This document shows positions 37,078 to 47,168 of a stretch of 64,000 nucleotides of DNA, piece by piece; the first letter of the stretch is position 1; each line of letters starts with the position of its first letter. Both the position numbers and the translations under genes were made by a program. Source of the DNA: DASWJZ01 sp963805325 (GTDB lineage: Bacteria > Pseudomonadota > Alphaproteobacteria > Rhizobiales > Afifellaceae); contig CAWDTS010000001.1 of NCBI GenBank assembly GCA_963805325.1, positions 124,001 to 188,000 on the forward strand, written 5' to 3'. The notes beneath the pieces are model-generated. The model saw only the letters and a program-made list of their open reading frames with translations, was not told the origin of the DNA and did not search any database.

Positions 37078-37688
37078 AGCGATGCCCCCTCCGAGATCAC
37101 CGCCTCGACGGCGCGTGCAATCTCGGCCTTGCCGACCTTGGCGCCGACCAGCACCTCGACGATCGTCTCGACGGCATCCTTGGCGATCGCGTCTACGCCG
37201 GAGAGCGCCTGCTGCTTGACCTTGTTGATCTCCGCCTCGGCGGCGGCGAGCTTGTCATTCAGCCCAGCTTCGGTCCTGGCGCGGTCCGCATCGACCTCCG
37301 CTTTCGCCACATCGCGCGCCTTCTGCCCGATCTGGTGGGCGTTCTGGCGAGCGGCGGCGAGCGCCTCCTCGTAGGCGGCGACCGCCGCCTCCGATTCGGT
37401 CTTCATGCGACCGGCCTCTGCCAGGTCGCTTGAGACGCGGCCGGCGCGCTCCTCCAGAATGCCAGCGATGCGCGGCACCGCCACGCGCTTCATCAAGAGG
37501 AAGAGCCCTCCGAAGGCGATCACGAGCCAGAAGAGCTGCGAGCCGAAGGTCGAAGGGTCGAAGGGCGGGAACGTCTCGTGCCCGCCGCCATGCGCGCCGC
37601 CCGGCGCACCGGTCGTCGCGTGGACGGCTCCGGCCGCCGGCATTGCCGGCTGATCCGTTTGCGCGAATGCGGATGAAACGAAGCTCAC
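37074..37688 (-). CDS. atpG: ATP synthase F0 subunit b'
   Basis: A 204-aa b-type subunit with an alanine/proline-rich N-terminus, a membrane helix (LFWLVIAFGGLFLLMKRV) and a coiled coil. The b/b' duplication is typical of alphaproteobacteria and photosynthetic bacteria. GTG start at 37688. The extended N-terminus of about 50 residues is characteristic of rhizobial b' proteins. This gene is often called atpF' or atpX. Confidence 0.92.
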   Translation of the reverse strand: MSFVSSAFAQTDQPAMPAAGAVHATTGAPGGAHGGGHETFPPFDPSTFGSQLFWLVIAFGGLFLLMKRVAVPRIAGILEERAGRVSSDLAEAGRMKTESEAAVAAYEEALAAARQNAHQIGQKARDVAKAEVDADRARTEAGLNDKLAAAEAEINKVKQQALSGVDAIAKDAVETIVEVLVGAKVGKAEIARAVEAVISEGASL

Positions 37689-37735
37689 GGGCCGATGCCC
37701 TCCCCTTCGGACGGCCGAAGCCGCCCGCCCGCGTC

Positions 37736-37963
37736 TTAGACGGCGAAGATCAGCAGGAGCGCGATCAGCAGCGAGAAGATGCCCAGCGCTTCCGTCACCG
37801 CGAAGCCGAAGATCAGGCGGCCGAACTGGCCGTCCGCGGCGGCGGGGTTGCGAATCGCGCTCTGCAGGTAAAGGCCGAAGAGCGAGCCAAGGCCGATGCC
37901 CGCCCCGCCCATGCCGACGCAGGCGATACCGGCGCCAATCAGCTTTGCAGCATCCGCTTCCAT
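37736..37963 (-). CDS. atpE: ATP synthase F0 subunit c
   Basis: A 75-aa proteolipid of two helices. GAGIACVGMGGAGIGLGSLF is the glycine-rich packing helix, and the second helix FGFAVTEALGIFSLLIALLL contains the proton-carrying carboxylate in TEALG. This forms the rotor ring of F0. The length and order are normal. Confidence 0.95.
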   Translation of the reverse strand: MEADAAKLIGAGIACVGMGGAGIGLGSLFGLYLQSAIRNPAAADGQFGRLIFGFAVTEALGIFSLLIALLLIFAV

Positions 37964-37994
37964 GATGAACTCCTTCAGTCTCGTTGGTGTGATT

Positions 37995-38768
37995 TCAGTG
38001 TGTCGGGTGAAGCGCGTCGTTCAGATACATGCAGGTCAGGATGGCGAACACATAGGCCTGCAGGAAAGCGACGAGGATTTCGAGCGCGGTCAGCGCCACG
38101 GTCATCGCGAAGGGGATCACCGCGCCGAGCCAGCCGAAGAATCCCCAGGCGCCGAGCATCAGGATGAAGCTTGCGAACACCTTCAGCGTGATGTGGCCCG
38201 CAAGCATGTTGGCGAAAAGACGGACGGAGAGGCTGATCGGCCGCGACAGGAACGAGAGTATCTCGATCGCGACCACGAGCGGCAAAAGATAACCCGGCAC
38301 ACCATGCGGCACGAAGAGGCCGAGGAACTTCACCCCGTTCTTGTAGAAGCCGTAGATGATGACGAGCAGGATGATCATCACGGCAAGTGCCGCGGTGACG
38401 ACGAGATGGCTCGTCACCGTGAAGAAGTAGGGCACAAGCCCGATCACGTTGCAGAACAGCACGAACATGAAGATCGAGAACACGAACGGGAAGAAGCGCA
38501 TCCCCTCCTTGCCGGCGCTCTCGCGCAGCATGTTCGCGACGAACTCGTAGGAAATCTCGGCGAGCGCCTGAATGCGGCCGGGGACGACCGCGCGGCTCGA
38601 CGTGCCAAGGATCAGAAGCGCCGAGATCAGCGCGACCGCGATGAACATGAAGAGCGCGGAATTGGTGAAGGCGATATGGACGCCGCCGATCGTGCCGAAG
38701 TCGACGATGCTGTGGATGCCGAACTGATGGATCGGGTCGACCTTGTCGGCGGCCGCTGTCTGTTCCAC
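37995..38768 (-). CDS. atpB: ATP synthase F0 subunit a
   Basis: A 257-aa protein with about five membrane helices. The essential Arg is in LSVRLFANMLAGH, and LVAFLQAYVFAILTCMYLND is the conserved last helix. GTG start at 38768. It lies 40 bp after atpI and 31 bp before atpE. Confidence 0.95.
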   Translation of the reverse strand: MEQTAAADKVDPIHQFGIHSIVDFGTIGGVHIAFTNSALFMFIAVALISALLILGTSSRAVVPGRIQALAEISYEFVANMLRESAGKEGMRFFPFVFSIFMFVLFCNVIGLVPYFFTVTSHLVVTAALAVMIILLVIIYGFYKNGVKFLGLFVPHGVPGYLLPLVVAIEILSFLSRPISLSVRLFANMLAGHITLKVFASFILMLGAWGFFGWLGAVIPFAMTVALTALEILVAFLQAYVFAILTCMYLNDALHPTH

Positions 38769-38808
38769 GCCTAGTCCCCTTTCGCACCCGAGCCCGCGGG
38801 CAACGACC

Positions 38809-39174
38809 TCAATTCGATCCGCCGTCGCCGCGCGCCGCGCCGCTCGTTATTCGCGACGACGAGCGCACCACGTTCAGCACGCCAGCCGCGAAGCCGAGCA
38901 GCAGGAAGCCGATCAGACCCCATGGCGACGTACCCGCCACGCGGTCAAGCCCCCAGCCCAAGGCAACGCCGACCAGAATGCCGGCAATGAACTCGCTCGC
39001 CAGCCGGAACGCATACGCGAAATCCGTGCTGCTCGAGCGCGTTGGCCGCTCCGCCTCCGCACGTTCGCGCTTTTCAGCATCGAGCGCATGCGAAAGTCGG
39101 TCAAGCCGGCGGGCGAGATCGGCATCGGATCCGCTGCCGTCCCTCCTTCCCGATTTCCCGTCTTCCGCTGCCAT
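38809..39174 (-). CDS. atpI: ATP synthase-associated protein AtpI
   Basis: A 121-aa protein with a charged N-terminal half and two membrane helices (FIAGILVGVALGWGLDRV; WGLIGFLLLGFAAGVLNVV). This is typical AtpI (AtpI/Mg-transport-associated family), helping c-ring assembly. It is the first gene of the F0 operon, about 70 bp from the predicted transcript start. Confidence 0.88.
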   Translation of the reverse strand: MAAEDGKSGRRDGSGSDADLARRLDRLSHALDAEKRERAEAERPTRSSSTDFAYAFRLASEFIAGILVGVALGWGLDRVAGTSPWGLIGFLLLGFAAGVLNVVRSSSRITSGAARGDGGSN

Positions 39175-39252
39175 CTGAGTGTCCGGAATCCCGCCCTTCA
39201 GACAGCGCGCAAACGAGTGTCGGTAGAGGCGGACCCCTCCGAAACCGCGCGC

Positions 39253-39281
39253 ACCTTAGTTTTGGCCCTAATGGGTGTCAA
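39253..39281 (-). promoter_or_regulatory. atpI operon sigma-70 promoter
   Basis: On the minus strand a perfect TTGACA (39276-39281) is followed after 17 bases by TAAGGT (39253-39258). It lies 79-107 bp before the atpI start. No competing -35 of this quality is visible in the gap. Confidence 0.75.
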
Positions 39282-39351
39282 GGCGGCCAAGAAGAGGCGT
39301 AACCTGTTGTAAGGCCTCTATTTTTCTCTTCACGCGACGTGCGGGGGCGTG

Positions 39352-42300
39352 TCAGCTCGCTTCGCGGAAGCGCTCGGCTGCGGCGAGATCGACGGACACC
39401 ACCTGCGAGACACCGCGCTCGGCCATGGTCACGCCGAGGAGCCGGTCCATCTGCGCCATAGTGATTGGGTTGTGCGTGACGACGATGAAGCGCGTGTCGG
39501 TGCGGCGGCGCATGTCGTCGAGGAGCTTGCAGAAACGGTCGACGTTGGAATCGTCGAGCGGCGCGTCGACCTCGTCGAGCACGCAGATCGGCGAAGGATT
39601 GGTCAAAAAGACCGCGAAGATCAGCGCCATCGCCGTCAGCGCCTGCTCGCCGCCAGAAAGAAGCGTAATCGACTGCGGGCGCTTGCCCGGCGGCCGCGCG
39701 ACGATCTCGAGGCCGGCTTCCAGCGGATCGTCGGAGCCGACGAGCGCAAGCTCCGCGGTGCCGCCACCGAAGAGATGCTTGAAAAGGCTCTGGAAATGGC
39801 CGTTCACCGTCTCGAAGGCGGCGACGAGCCGCTGGCGGCCCTCGCGGTTCAGGTTCTGGATGCCAAGGCGCAGGCGCTTGATCGCCTCCTCGAGATCCTC
39901 CTTCTCCACCCGCATCTCGCCGAGCCGCGTCTCAAGCTCCTGTGCTTCCTCCTCGGCGCGGAGATTGACGCCGCCGAGACGCTCGCGTTCCGCCTTCAGC
40001 TTGTGAAGCCGCGCTTCGACTACGCCGGCTTCCGGCACCTCCGCGTCGTCGGCAAGGCCGGCGAGGCTGCGGAGGTCTTCGATCTGCCAGTCGAAATGCT
40101 CTGCGATCTGCGCGGCAAGCTCGGTCTTGCGTGCGCCCGCCGCGATCACGCGCTCCTCGTCGCGACCGCGCCGCTCGCGGGCTTCGGCGAGCGCGTCGAG
40201 TGCCGCGCGCGCGGTTTCCTGGGCCAGGCGGTACGCGGCCTCGGCCTCGCCAAGCTCAGCTTCCGCCGCAGTTTGCTCGCCGGTCGCCGCTGCAGTTTCG
40301 CCTGAGAGCGCGCGGCGCCGCTCGGCAAAAAGCTCCGGGTCGTCCGGGGTTGCGGCGATCTCAGCGTCGAGCGCCGTCTGGCGCTCCGTCAGCTCTGCAA
40401 TGCGCTCGCCGGCGCGCTCGAGGCGCGCGGTCCAGCGCTCGCGCTCCGTGGCGATATCGGAAAGGCGTCGCTCTCGCACTGTCTGCCCGTGCGTCGCGCG
40501 CTCCGCCTCAAGCCGAGCCTCGGCGGCGCGCGTGCGCTCCCCGGAAAGCTCGGCCTGCACATCGTCGCGGCGCTGCTCAAGCTCCGCCGCAGCGGGAAGT
40601 CCGGCAAGCGCGTCCTCGGCGGCGCGAAACTCCGCGTGGCAGGTCTCGGCGTCGGACTCGATGCGCGTCAGCGCGCCGGCAAAAGCCGAGACGCGCTCAA
40701 CGACGCGTGCTTGTCGCTTCTCGGCGTCGGCCAGCGAGCGGCGCGTCGCCTCCAGCGCCTGGCGCACGTCGTTCAGCGCTTGACGCGCCGCGGCGTCGAC
40801 GTGCTCAGCTTCAGCGCGGAGCTGCGTGGCGGTGCCGAAAACATCGAGCGCTCTCTCGACATCCGTGCGGGCGCCCTTCAGTTCCTGCGCCAGTGCGGTC
40901 ATGCGGGTGCGCTGTTCAAGCCGGCGCGCGCGCGCCGCGGCAGCCCCGGCCTTGGCCTCCAGCCCATCCCAGCGCAACAGCCGCCCGTCCTTAGTCACGA
41001 GCCGCTGACCGGGGGCAAGCCGCGCCTGGAACGCAGCCCGTATCGAACGTCTCGACGACACCGATCTGACGCAGCCGGCGCATCAGGTTCTGCGGCCCGC
41101 GCACGTAGTCGACGAGCGGCGACGTGCCCTCGGGCAACGCGGGATCGCCGTCGGCCGGCGTCGACGCCCCCCAATGGACCGGCGCTTCCGCGTCGAGCGA
41201 GGCGTCGAGATCGTCACCGAGCGCGGCGGCGAGCGCCTGCTCGTAGCCCGGCGCGACGTCGAGCGAATCGATCAGCGGCGGAAAGCGCCTCGTGTCGGTG
41301 GCATCGAGAACCTCGGCGAGCATGCGCGCTTCCGCGTCGAGCGCTCCAAAGGCGCGCTCGGCGGCGTCATAGGGACCACGCGCCCGGCGCTCGGCCTCGC
41401 GCGCCGTGGCACAAGTCGCCTCCGCCGCCTCAGCCTCCCTCTGGCGCTCCGCCAGCAGTGCTTCCGCATCCGCAAGCGCTGCGGCCCCGGCGCTGATTTC
41501 GGCCTCGGCGCCCTCGTTGGCCAGAATTCGGTCGCGCTGGCTGAGTGCCGTCGCACGCTCCTCCTCAAGCCGGCGTAGCTTCGACTGCGCCTCACGGATC
41601 GCACGCTCGCGCGCCGCGCGCTCCGCCTCCGCCGCGGCAAGCGCGCCGGCGGCAGCGGAAAACTCCAGCTCCCATGTGTGAACCGAAGCGGCGGCGTTCT
41701 CCGCAGCGGCGGTCGCCGCCGCGATCTGGCCTTCCGCCTCCTCCGTCTCCGCCTTGAGCTTCGCTTCTTCAGTGTCGAGCCGCTCGGATGCAGTGTTCGC
41801 GTCGTGGCCGATCTCGCTTTCGTGGCGCAAGTCGGCTGCCGCCTGAGAGCGCCGCGCGATCAGTTCCTCGCGCCGCGCCTTGCGCAGCGTCTCCTCGCGT
41901 TCGATCTCGGCGGCGGCGGCCTTCAGTCGCTCAAGCTTCGCCGCCGCTGCCGCCGCCTTGTCGCGAAGTCCGGGGAGCTTCTCGGCGGCATCCGATTCGG
42001 CCTGGCCCGCTGCAGTCTTGGCGGCGGTGATCTCGGCGAAATGTGCGCCGGCGGCCGCAAGCTCGGCCTCGGCCTCAGCCAAGCGCGCAAGCGCGCTTTC
42101 CCAGTTGATGACGTAGAGGATCGCTTCGGAGCGGCGTATCTCCTCGGAAATCTTGCGATAGCGCACAGCCTGCCGCGCCTGGCGCTTCAGACCGTCTAGC
42201 TGACCGTCGACCTCGGCCATGATGTCGCTGACGCGGGAGAGATTGTTCTCCGCCGCGCGAAGCTTCTGTTCGGCCTCGTTGCGGCGCGCATGCAGGCCGG

Positions 42301-42800
42301 AAATGCCGGCCGCGTCTTCCAGGATGCTACGGCGCGCAACAGGCTTTGCGGCGATCAGCTCCGCCACCTGGCCCTGGCGGACGAGCGCCGAGGAATGCGC
42401 GCCCGGTCGCCGCGTCGGCGAAGAGGATCTGCACGTCGCGGGCGCGCGCTTCGCGACCGTTGATTCGGTAACTCGAACCAGAATCGCGCTCGATGCGGCG
42501 GCTGATCTCGACGGGCTCCGGACCGTTGCCCGTCCCCTCGTCGCGCTCCGCGCCGAGCGTCACCTCGGCCATGTTACGCGAGGGGCGCGAACCGGAGCCG
42601 GAGAAGATCACATCCTCCATGCCGCCGCCGCGCATCGCCTTGTAGGAGCTTTCGCCCATGACGAAGCGCAGCGCCTCGACAAGGTTCGACTTGCCGCAGC
42701 CGTTCGGCCCGACAATGCCGGTTATTCCAGGCTCGACCGGAACTTCTATGGCGTCGGCGAAGGACTTGAAGCCATGCAGACGCAGGCGGGTCACTTTCAT
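39352..42800 (-). pseudogene. smc: Chromosome segregation protein SMC, two frameshifts
   Basis: Three successive frames make one SMC. 42800 to ~42403 has FKSFADAIEVP and Walker A GPNGCGKSN. About 42400 to 41040 reads SALVRQGQVAELIAAKPVAR and a coiled coil. About 41040 to 39352 has more coiled coil, signature LLSGGEQALTAMALIF and Walker B ICVLDEVDAPLDDSN. One surplus base near 42399-42405 (TG|AHSS junction) and one in the GGG run near 41039-41042 (FDT|AAF junction) break it. Removing both gives about 1148 aa, the normal length, with all catalytic motifs intact. SMC is rarely dispensable, so assembly errors are likely. The product compacts and segregates chromosomes with ScpAB. Confidence 0.92.
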
Positions 42801-42842
42801 CCGATGCGAGCCCCGGCTGCCGAAGAGGGCCCGCCGGCGAGG

Positions 42843-43451
42843 CTAATTGAGCAGCGGCTCGATCGCCTTGTCCAATTCATCAAGCGACAACGCCCCTTCA
42901 TACTTCTTGCCGTTGATGAAGAACGTCGGCGTGGCATGCACGCCAAATGCGGAGCCACGATCCTGAACGGCCTTCAACGCTGCGAATAGTGACTGATTCT
43001 TGACGCATGCATCAAAACTTTGCTCGGTGAACCCGAACTGCGCGGCTTCTTTCAGGATACCTGCCTTCACATCGTCGACATAGAGCCATTGGTCCTGCGT
43101 GCGGAAGAAGGTGTGGACGATATCGAAGTATTTATCCGCCGGAGCGCAGCGGGCGAGCATCGCAACCGCCAGAGCGGGCGCGTTCAGCGGGAATTCGCGG
43201 AACACGTAGCGCACCTTGCCGCTGTCGATGTACTTGACCTTGAAGTCGCCGAAGGTGGTGGCGTCGAAGTGCGCGCAGTGCGGGCAGCTCATCGAGGCGT
43301 ACTCGACGACGCTGACCTTCGCGTCGGCCGGGCCCATCACCTTTTCGCCGAGCGAGCCCGGAGTGAGCAGGTCCGCGACATTGACCTGCTCGTCCTGCGC
43401 AGAGGCAACAGAAGAGCCAAAGGCAAGCGCGCCGGCCAATGAAAGCACCAC
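42843..43451 (-). CDS. DsbA-family thiol oxidoreductase, exported
   Basis: A 202-aa protein from GTG 43451. The thioredoxin-fold active site is SMSCPHCAHF, with a cis-Pro loop in GVHATPTFFINGKKY and two further cysteines. The signal peptide appears truncated at this start. In the upstream sequence ATGGTGAAG (start 43479) would join to ISRRIFVVLSLAGALAFG, a perfect signal n-region, if one base near 43470 were removed. The true start is probably 43479 with an indel. It introduces or shuffles disulfides in the periplasm. Confidence 0.85.
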   Translation of the reverse strand: MVLSLAGALAFGSSVASAQDEQVNVADLLTPGSLGEKVMGPADAKVSVVEYASMSCPHCAHFDATTFGDFKVKYIDSGKVRYVFREFPLNAPALAVAMLARCAPADKYFDIVHTFFRTQDQWLYVDDVKAGILKEAAQFGFTEQSFDACVKNQSLFAALKAVQDRGSAFGVHATPTFFINGKKYEGALSLDELDKAIEPLLN

Positions 43452-43619
43452 GAAAATGCGGCGACTGATTCTTCACCATCTCACCATCCTTCCAGGACTG
43501 CCGGCCTTCCCGGACTTTTGCCGCGACAATGGCCGGAAGCCCCTTGAACGGAGGCTGAACGGCGCTTTTTCGCCGACTCAGATAGAGGCAAGCCCGCGGC
43601 GCGGCAAACGGGCAAGTCG

Positions 43620-44084
43620 TCACGTTCGTGCGAGAATCCGGCGGCCGAGCGCGCTCAGCGATTCCTTGAGCGGTCCGTCGAACGCGTCGAGCTTCTCCGC
43701 CATTTCGGCGGAAACCTCCCGCTCGGGCGTGGGCTTTGGTGCGGGCTTTTCGACGATCTGCAGCCTCTGCTGCACGATTTTCACCGCGCCCACAGCCGGA
43801 TAGCCGAAGTAGGCGTTGAGGCGCTCGCGCACCTGCCCGGCCTCGTGCGCAAACTGCAGCGCCACCGCGGGATCGCAGCGGACAACGAGCGTCGCGGCCC
43901 GACCGTCGCGCGGCCAACGGATGCGCTCGGGCGACGTGACACGGGCGTAGGCCGCGCCGACGATATCCGGCCACCAGGAGATCATCTCGACACGCGCGAG
44001 GCCGCGCTTGCGCACGATCGGGTCGAGCGTTTTCCCAATAAGCTCGGCAACGGGTTTTGCGTTGGGCCGCGAGGGGTACGTCAC
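43620..44084 (-). CDS. DUF721/DciA-family protein
   Basis: About 154 aa from GTG 44084; GTG 44132 is an alternative adding 16 residues. The conserved N-terminal domain reads PVAELIGKTLDPIVRKRGLA, ISWWPDIVGAAYARVTSPER and LVVRCDPAVALQFAHEAGQ. DUF721 includes DciA, the replicative helicase loader/operator of bacteria lacking DnaC. The C-terminal tail is Pro/Glu-rich. Its place between dsbA and mutY is a common alphaproteobacterial arrangement. Confidence 0.82.
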   Translation of the reverse strand: MTYPSRPNAKPVAELIGKTLDPIVRKRGLARVEMISWWPDIVGAAYARVTSPERIRWPRDGRAATLVVRCDPAVALQFAHEAGQVRERLNAYFGYPAVGAVKIVQQRLQIVEKPAPKPTPEREVSAEMAEKLDAFDGPLKESLSALGRRILART

Positions 44085-44134
44085 TGTTGAACGGCCTCCT
44101 TCGGCCCTTGCGTTTGAGGGCGGCAGCGCCACAC

Positions 44135-45254
44135 ATGCGGCAGATGCCAGTCAAGCTAGCGAAGCCTGCCGCGCCCACAAGGCGAAATCATGAACCCCCC
44201 GCAGCGGCGCTTCTTGCCTGGTACGAAAGGCACGCGCGCGCCCTGCCCTGGCGCGTCGGCCCGAAGGCGCGGGCGCGGGGCGAAAGGCCCGATACCTACC
44301 GCGTGTGGCTCTCCGAAGTGATGCTGCAGCAAACGACGGTAAAGGCTGTCGCACCCTACTTTCTTCGCTTCGTCGAGCGCTGGCCAACGATCGGCGCGCT
44401 TGCCGCTGCCGACGAGCGTGACGTCATGGCCGCCTGGGCGGGGCTCGGCTACTACGCGCGGGCGCGGAAGCTCATCGAATGTGCGCGCACGGTCGCAGCG
44501 CTGCCTGGCGCGGTTTTTCCAGAAAGCGCGACGGAGCTTGCGGCGCTTCCCGGCATCGGCGCCTACACGTCGGCGGCGATCGCGGCGATCGCCTTCGGCG
44601 AGCCGGCCGCAGTCGTCGACGGCAACGTGGAGCGCGTCATCGCACGGCTCTTTGCGATCGAAACGCCGCTTCCCGCCGCAAAGCCGCTGATCAAAGAGAA
44701 GCTTCAGCCGCTGGTGCCAAGGGAGCGTGCGGGAGAATTCGCCGAGGCGCTGATGGACCTCGGCGCGACGCTCTGCACGCCGCGCAAGCCGGCCTGCGCG
44801 CTCTGCCCCTGGGCGGAGGAATGCCTGGGCCGCCAGAGGGGGTTGGAGGCGCGTTCTTCCGATAAAGGCGCAAAAGAAGCCGCGTCCAACGCGGCATGGC
44901 ATTGCCTTCGTCGCGCGCCGCGAGGACGGGGCGATCCTGCTTCGCCGCCGGCCGCCGACCGGGCTTCTCGGCGGCATGAGCGAGGTGCCCGGCAGCGAGT
45001 GGTCGGAAGCGCCGACGCCGCGCGGAGAGCATCCGCTCGCCGCGACGTGGAGCGCGCTTCCGACGCCGGTCGATCACGTCTTCACGCATTTCGCATTGCG
45101 GCTGAGAGTCGAACGCGCATCTGTCGGCCTCGACACGCCCGCCCCGCCCGGTCATTGGTGGGCGACGACGCCCTCGGAGGAAGCGCTTCCGAGCGTCATG
45201 AAAAAAGCAATCGAAGCCGCCTATCCAGGCGCCACCAAAGCCCGAGCAACATGA
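44135..45254 (+). pseudogene. mutY: A/G-specific adenine glycosylase MutY, frameshifted
   Basis: The catalytic domain is intact in the first frame: YERHARALPWR, WLSEVMLQQTTVKAVAPYF, LPGIGAYTSAAIAAIAFG (HhH and catalytic region), VDGNVERVIAR and the cluster cysteines in CTPRKPACALCPWAEECLG. The C-terminal Nudix-like 8-oxoG recognition domain (IAFVARREDGAILLRRR ... VDHVFTHFALRL) follows in another frame ending at 45254. Removing one base between 44836 and 44862, where a GGGGG run lies, gives about 372 aa. MutY removes A opposite 8-oxoG. Its end overlaps the HAD gene by 4 bp. ATG 44144 is an alternative start. Confidence 0.87.
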
Positions 45255-45880
45255 ATGCGAGCACGACCTTGAACGACATCCGCCACATCGTCCTCGACGT
45301 CGGTCGCGTGCTCGTCCACTACGACCCACACCAGGGCTATTTCGATCTCATTCCCGACCCGGCCAAGCGTACGGCGTTCCTGACCGAAGTCTGCTCGAGC
45401 GCATGGAACATCGAGCAGGACCGCGGCCGCGGATGGGAAGAGGCGGAAGCGGAAGCGATCGCGCGCCATCCCGGCAAAGCCGATCTGATCCGCGCCTTCC
45501 GCAAGAACTGGCACCTGATGGTGTCGCACGAATATCCGGAAAGCGTAGCGCTCTTCCGTTCGCTCCTGGCGAACGGCCACGACGTGACGCTCCTCACCAA
45601 CTTCGCATCCGATACCTTCCGCGAAGCGCAGCGGCGTTTCCCCATCCTGAAGGAGGGCCGCGGCGTGACGGTCTCCGGGGACATCGGGCTGATCAAGCCC
45701 GACCCGGCGATCTACACACATCACACGCAGGCATTCGATCTCGAGCCGGAGGCGACGCTCTTCTTCGACAATTCGCCCGCGAATATCGAAGGCGCCCGCG
45801 CCGCAGGCTGGAATGCGGAGCTTTTCACGAGCGCCGAGACGATGCGCGAGGACTTGAAGCGCTACTGCGTAGCTGTTTAG
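45251..45880 (+). CDS. HAD-like hydrolase
   Basis: A 209-aa cytosolic haloacid dehalogenase-type phosphatase. Motif I is IVLDVGRVLVHYD, motif II LLTNFAS, motif III around GDIGLIKPDPAIY, and motif IV FFDNSPANIEGARAAGW. This is the YihX-like subgroup. The substrate is unknown. The ATG overlaps the mutY stop, so it is translationally coupled. Confidence 0.87.
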   Translation: MNASTTLNDIRHIVLDVGRVLVHYDPHQGYFDLIPDPAKRTAFLTEVCSSAWNIEQDRGRGWEEAEAEAIARHPGKADLIRAFRKNWHLMVSHEYPESVALFRSLLANGHDVTLLTNFASDTFREAQRRFPILKEGRGVTVSGDIGLIKPDPAIYTHHTQAFDLEPEATLFFDNSPANIEGARAAGWNAELFTSAETMREDLKRYCVAV

Positions 45881-45892
45881 GCGCGCCTCTCC

Positions 45893-47014
45893 TCAGATGG
45901 CGAGCTGCTGCCTGATCTCCGTCCGCAGCACGTCGATCGGCTGGAGCGCGCCCGCCGTCTGGCGGTGCCAGAAGGTCCAACCGTTACAGGCTTCGAGACC
46001 CTGGACGGCAGCTCCAACGCGGTGGATCGAGCCGACGTGCTGACGGCCTTCCGCCTCGCAGAAGAGCGAGGCGTCGGCGCGCACCGTCGCCAGAAAGCGG
46101 CGGCGGGAATCGGTCAGCACGTCGCCCGCCGACACAAGCCCCGCCTCGATCAGCGCGCCGAAGGGGACGCGCGGCTCGGCGCGCTTGCCTTCGAAGACTT
46201 TCAGCACCGCGCCGGCGGCTTCCGGTGTCGCGTCGATCCGATTGTGCGCCGCTTCGACGTAGGCAGGCTCGCGCTCGATGCCGATGAAGTGGCGGCCGAG
46301 CTTCTTCGCCACCGCTCCGGTCGTGCCGGTGCCGAAGAACGGATCGAGCACCAGGTCGCCCGGCTTCGTCGAAGCGAGAAGCACGCGATAGAGCAGCGCC
46401 TCCGGCTTCTGCGTCGGATGCACCTTGTCGCCGTTTGCGTCCTTCAGCCGCTCCTCGCCGGTGCAGATCGGCAGGAACCAGTCGGAGCGCATCTGCAGAT
46501 CGTCGTTGAAGACCTTCAGCGCGTCGTAATTGAACGTGTAGGACTTGGCTGCCGGCGCAGGGGCCGCCCAGATCAGCGTCTCGTGCGCGTTGGCGAAACG
46601 CCGGCCGCGGAAATTCGGCATCGGGTTCGTCTTGCGCCAGACAACGTCGTTCAGGATCCAGAAGCCTAGGTCCTGCAGCAGCGCACCGACGCGGAAGATG
46701 TTGTGATAGGAGCCGATCACCCACAGCGCGCCGGTCGGCTTCAGAACGCGCTGGCATTCGGAGAGCCAGGCGCGGGTGAAGGCGTCGTAGGCGGCGAAGG
46801 TCGCGAAGTGGTCCCAGGCGTCATCGACCCCGTCGACACGCGACTGGTCGGGGCGGTGAAGCTCGCCGGAAAGCTGAAGATTATAGGGCGGATCGGCGAA
46901 GACCAGATCGACGCTTCCGGACGGAAGCCGGCTCAGTTCCTCGACGCAATCGCCGACGAGAATCACATCGCGCTGCGGGGCTTCAGCCCTCGCCCGCGCC
47001 GTACGCACACCCAT
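45893..47014 (-). CDS. ccrM: Adenine-specific DNA methyltransferase CcrM
   Basis: A 373-aa N6-adenine methyltransferase. DPPYNLQL is the catalytic motif, HPTQKPEALLYRVL and DPFFGTGTTGAVAKKLGR form the AdoMet pocket. The C-terminal ~85 residues (LIEAGLVSAGDVL ... CNGWTFWH) are the CcrM-specific extension used for DNA recognition. It is expected to methylate GANTC and time the cell cycle as in other alphaproteobacteria. The ATG at 47014 is chosen for GGAGG six bases upstream. Confidence 0.94.
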   Translation of the reverse strand: MGVRTARARAEAPQRDVILVGDCVEELSRLPSGSVDLVFADPPYNLQLSGELHRPDQSRVDGVDDAWDHFATFAAYDAFTRAWLSECQRVLKPTGALWVIGSYHNIFRVGALLQDLGFWILNDVVWRKTNPMPNFRGRRFANAHETLIWAAPAPAAKSYTFNYDALKVFNDDLQMRSDWFLPICTGEERLKDANGDKVHPTQKPEALLYRVLLASTKPGDLVLDPFFGTGTTGAVAKKLGRHFIGIEREPAYVEAAHNRIDATPEAAGAVLKVFEGKRAEPRVPFGALIEAGLVSAGDVLTDSRRRFLATVRADASLFCEAEGRQHVGSIHRVGAAVQGLEACNGWTFWHRQTAGALQPIDVLRTEIRQQLAI

Positions 47015-47168
47015 CACAGTCCTCCGCAACGCTCCGAAAAGCGTGGCGGATCAAGGTGAAGCCGGCGTTAGAGAATGTGGTGAAAGAAGGGTAAATCCGG
47101 CGTCTTTCCGGCCCGTAACCCCTTAAATTGCCGGCTTCCGGCTGTTATAGACGAGGCTGGGGGGAAGG

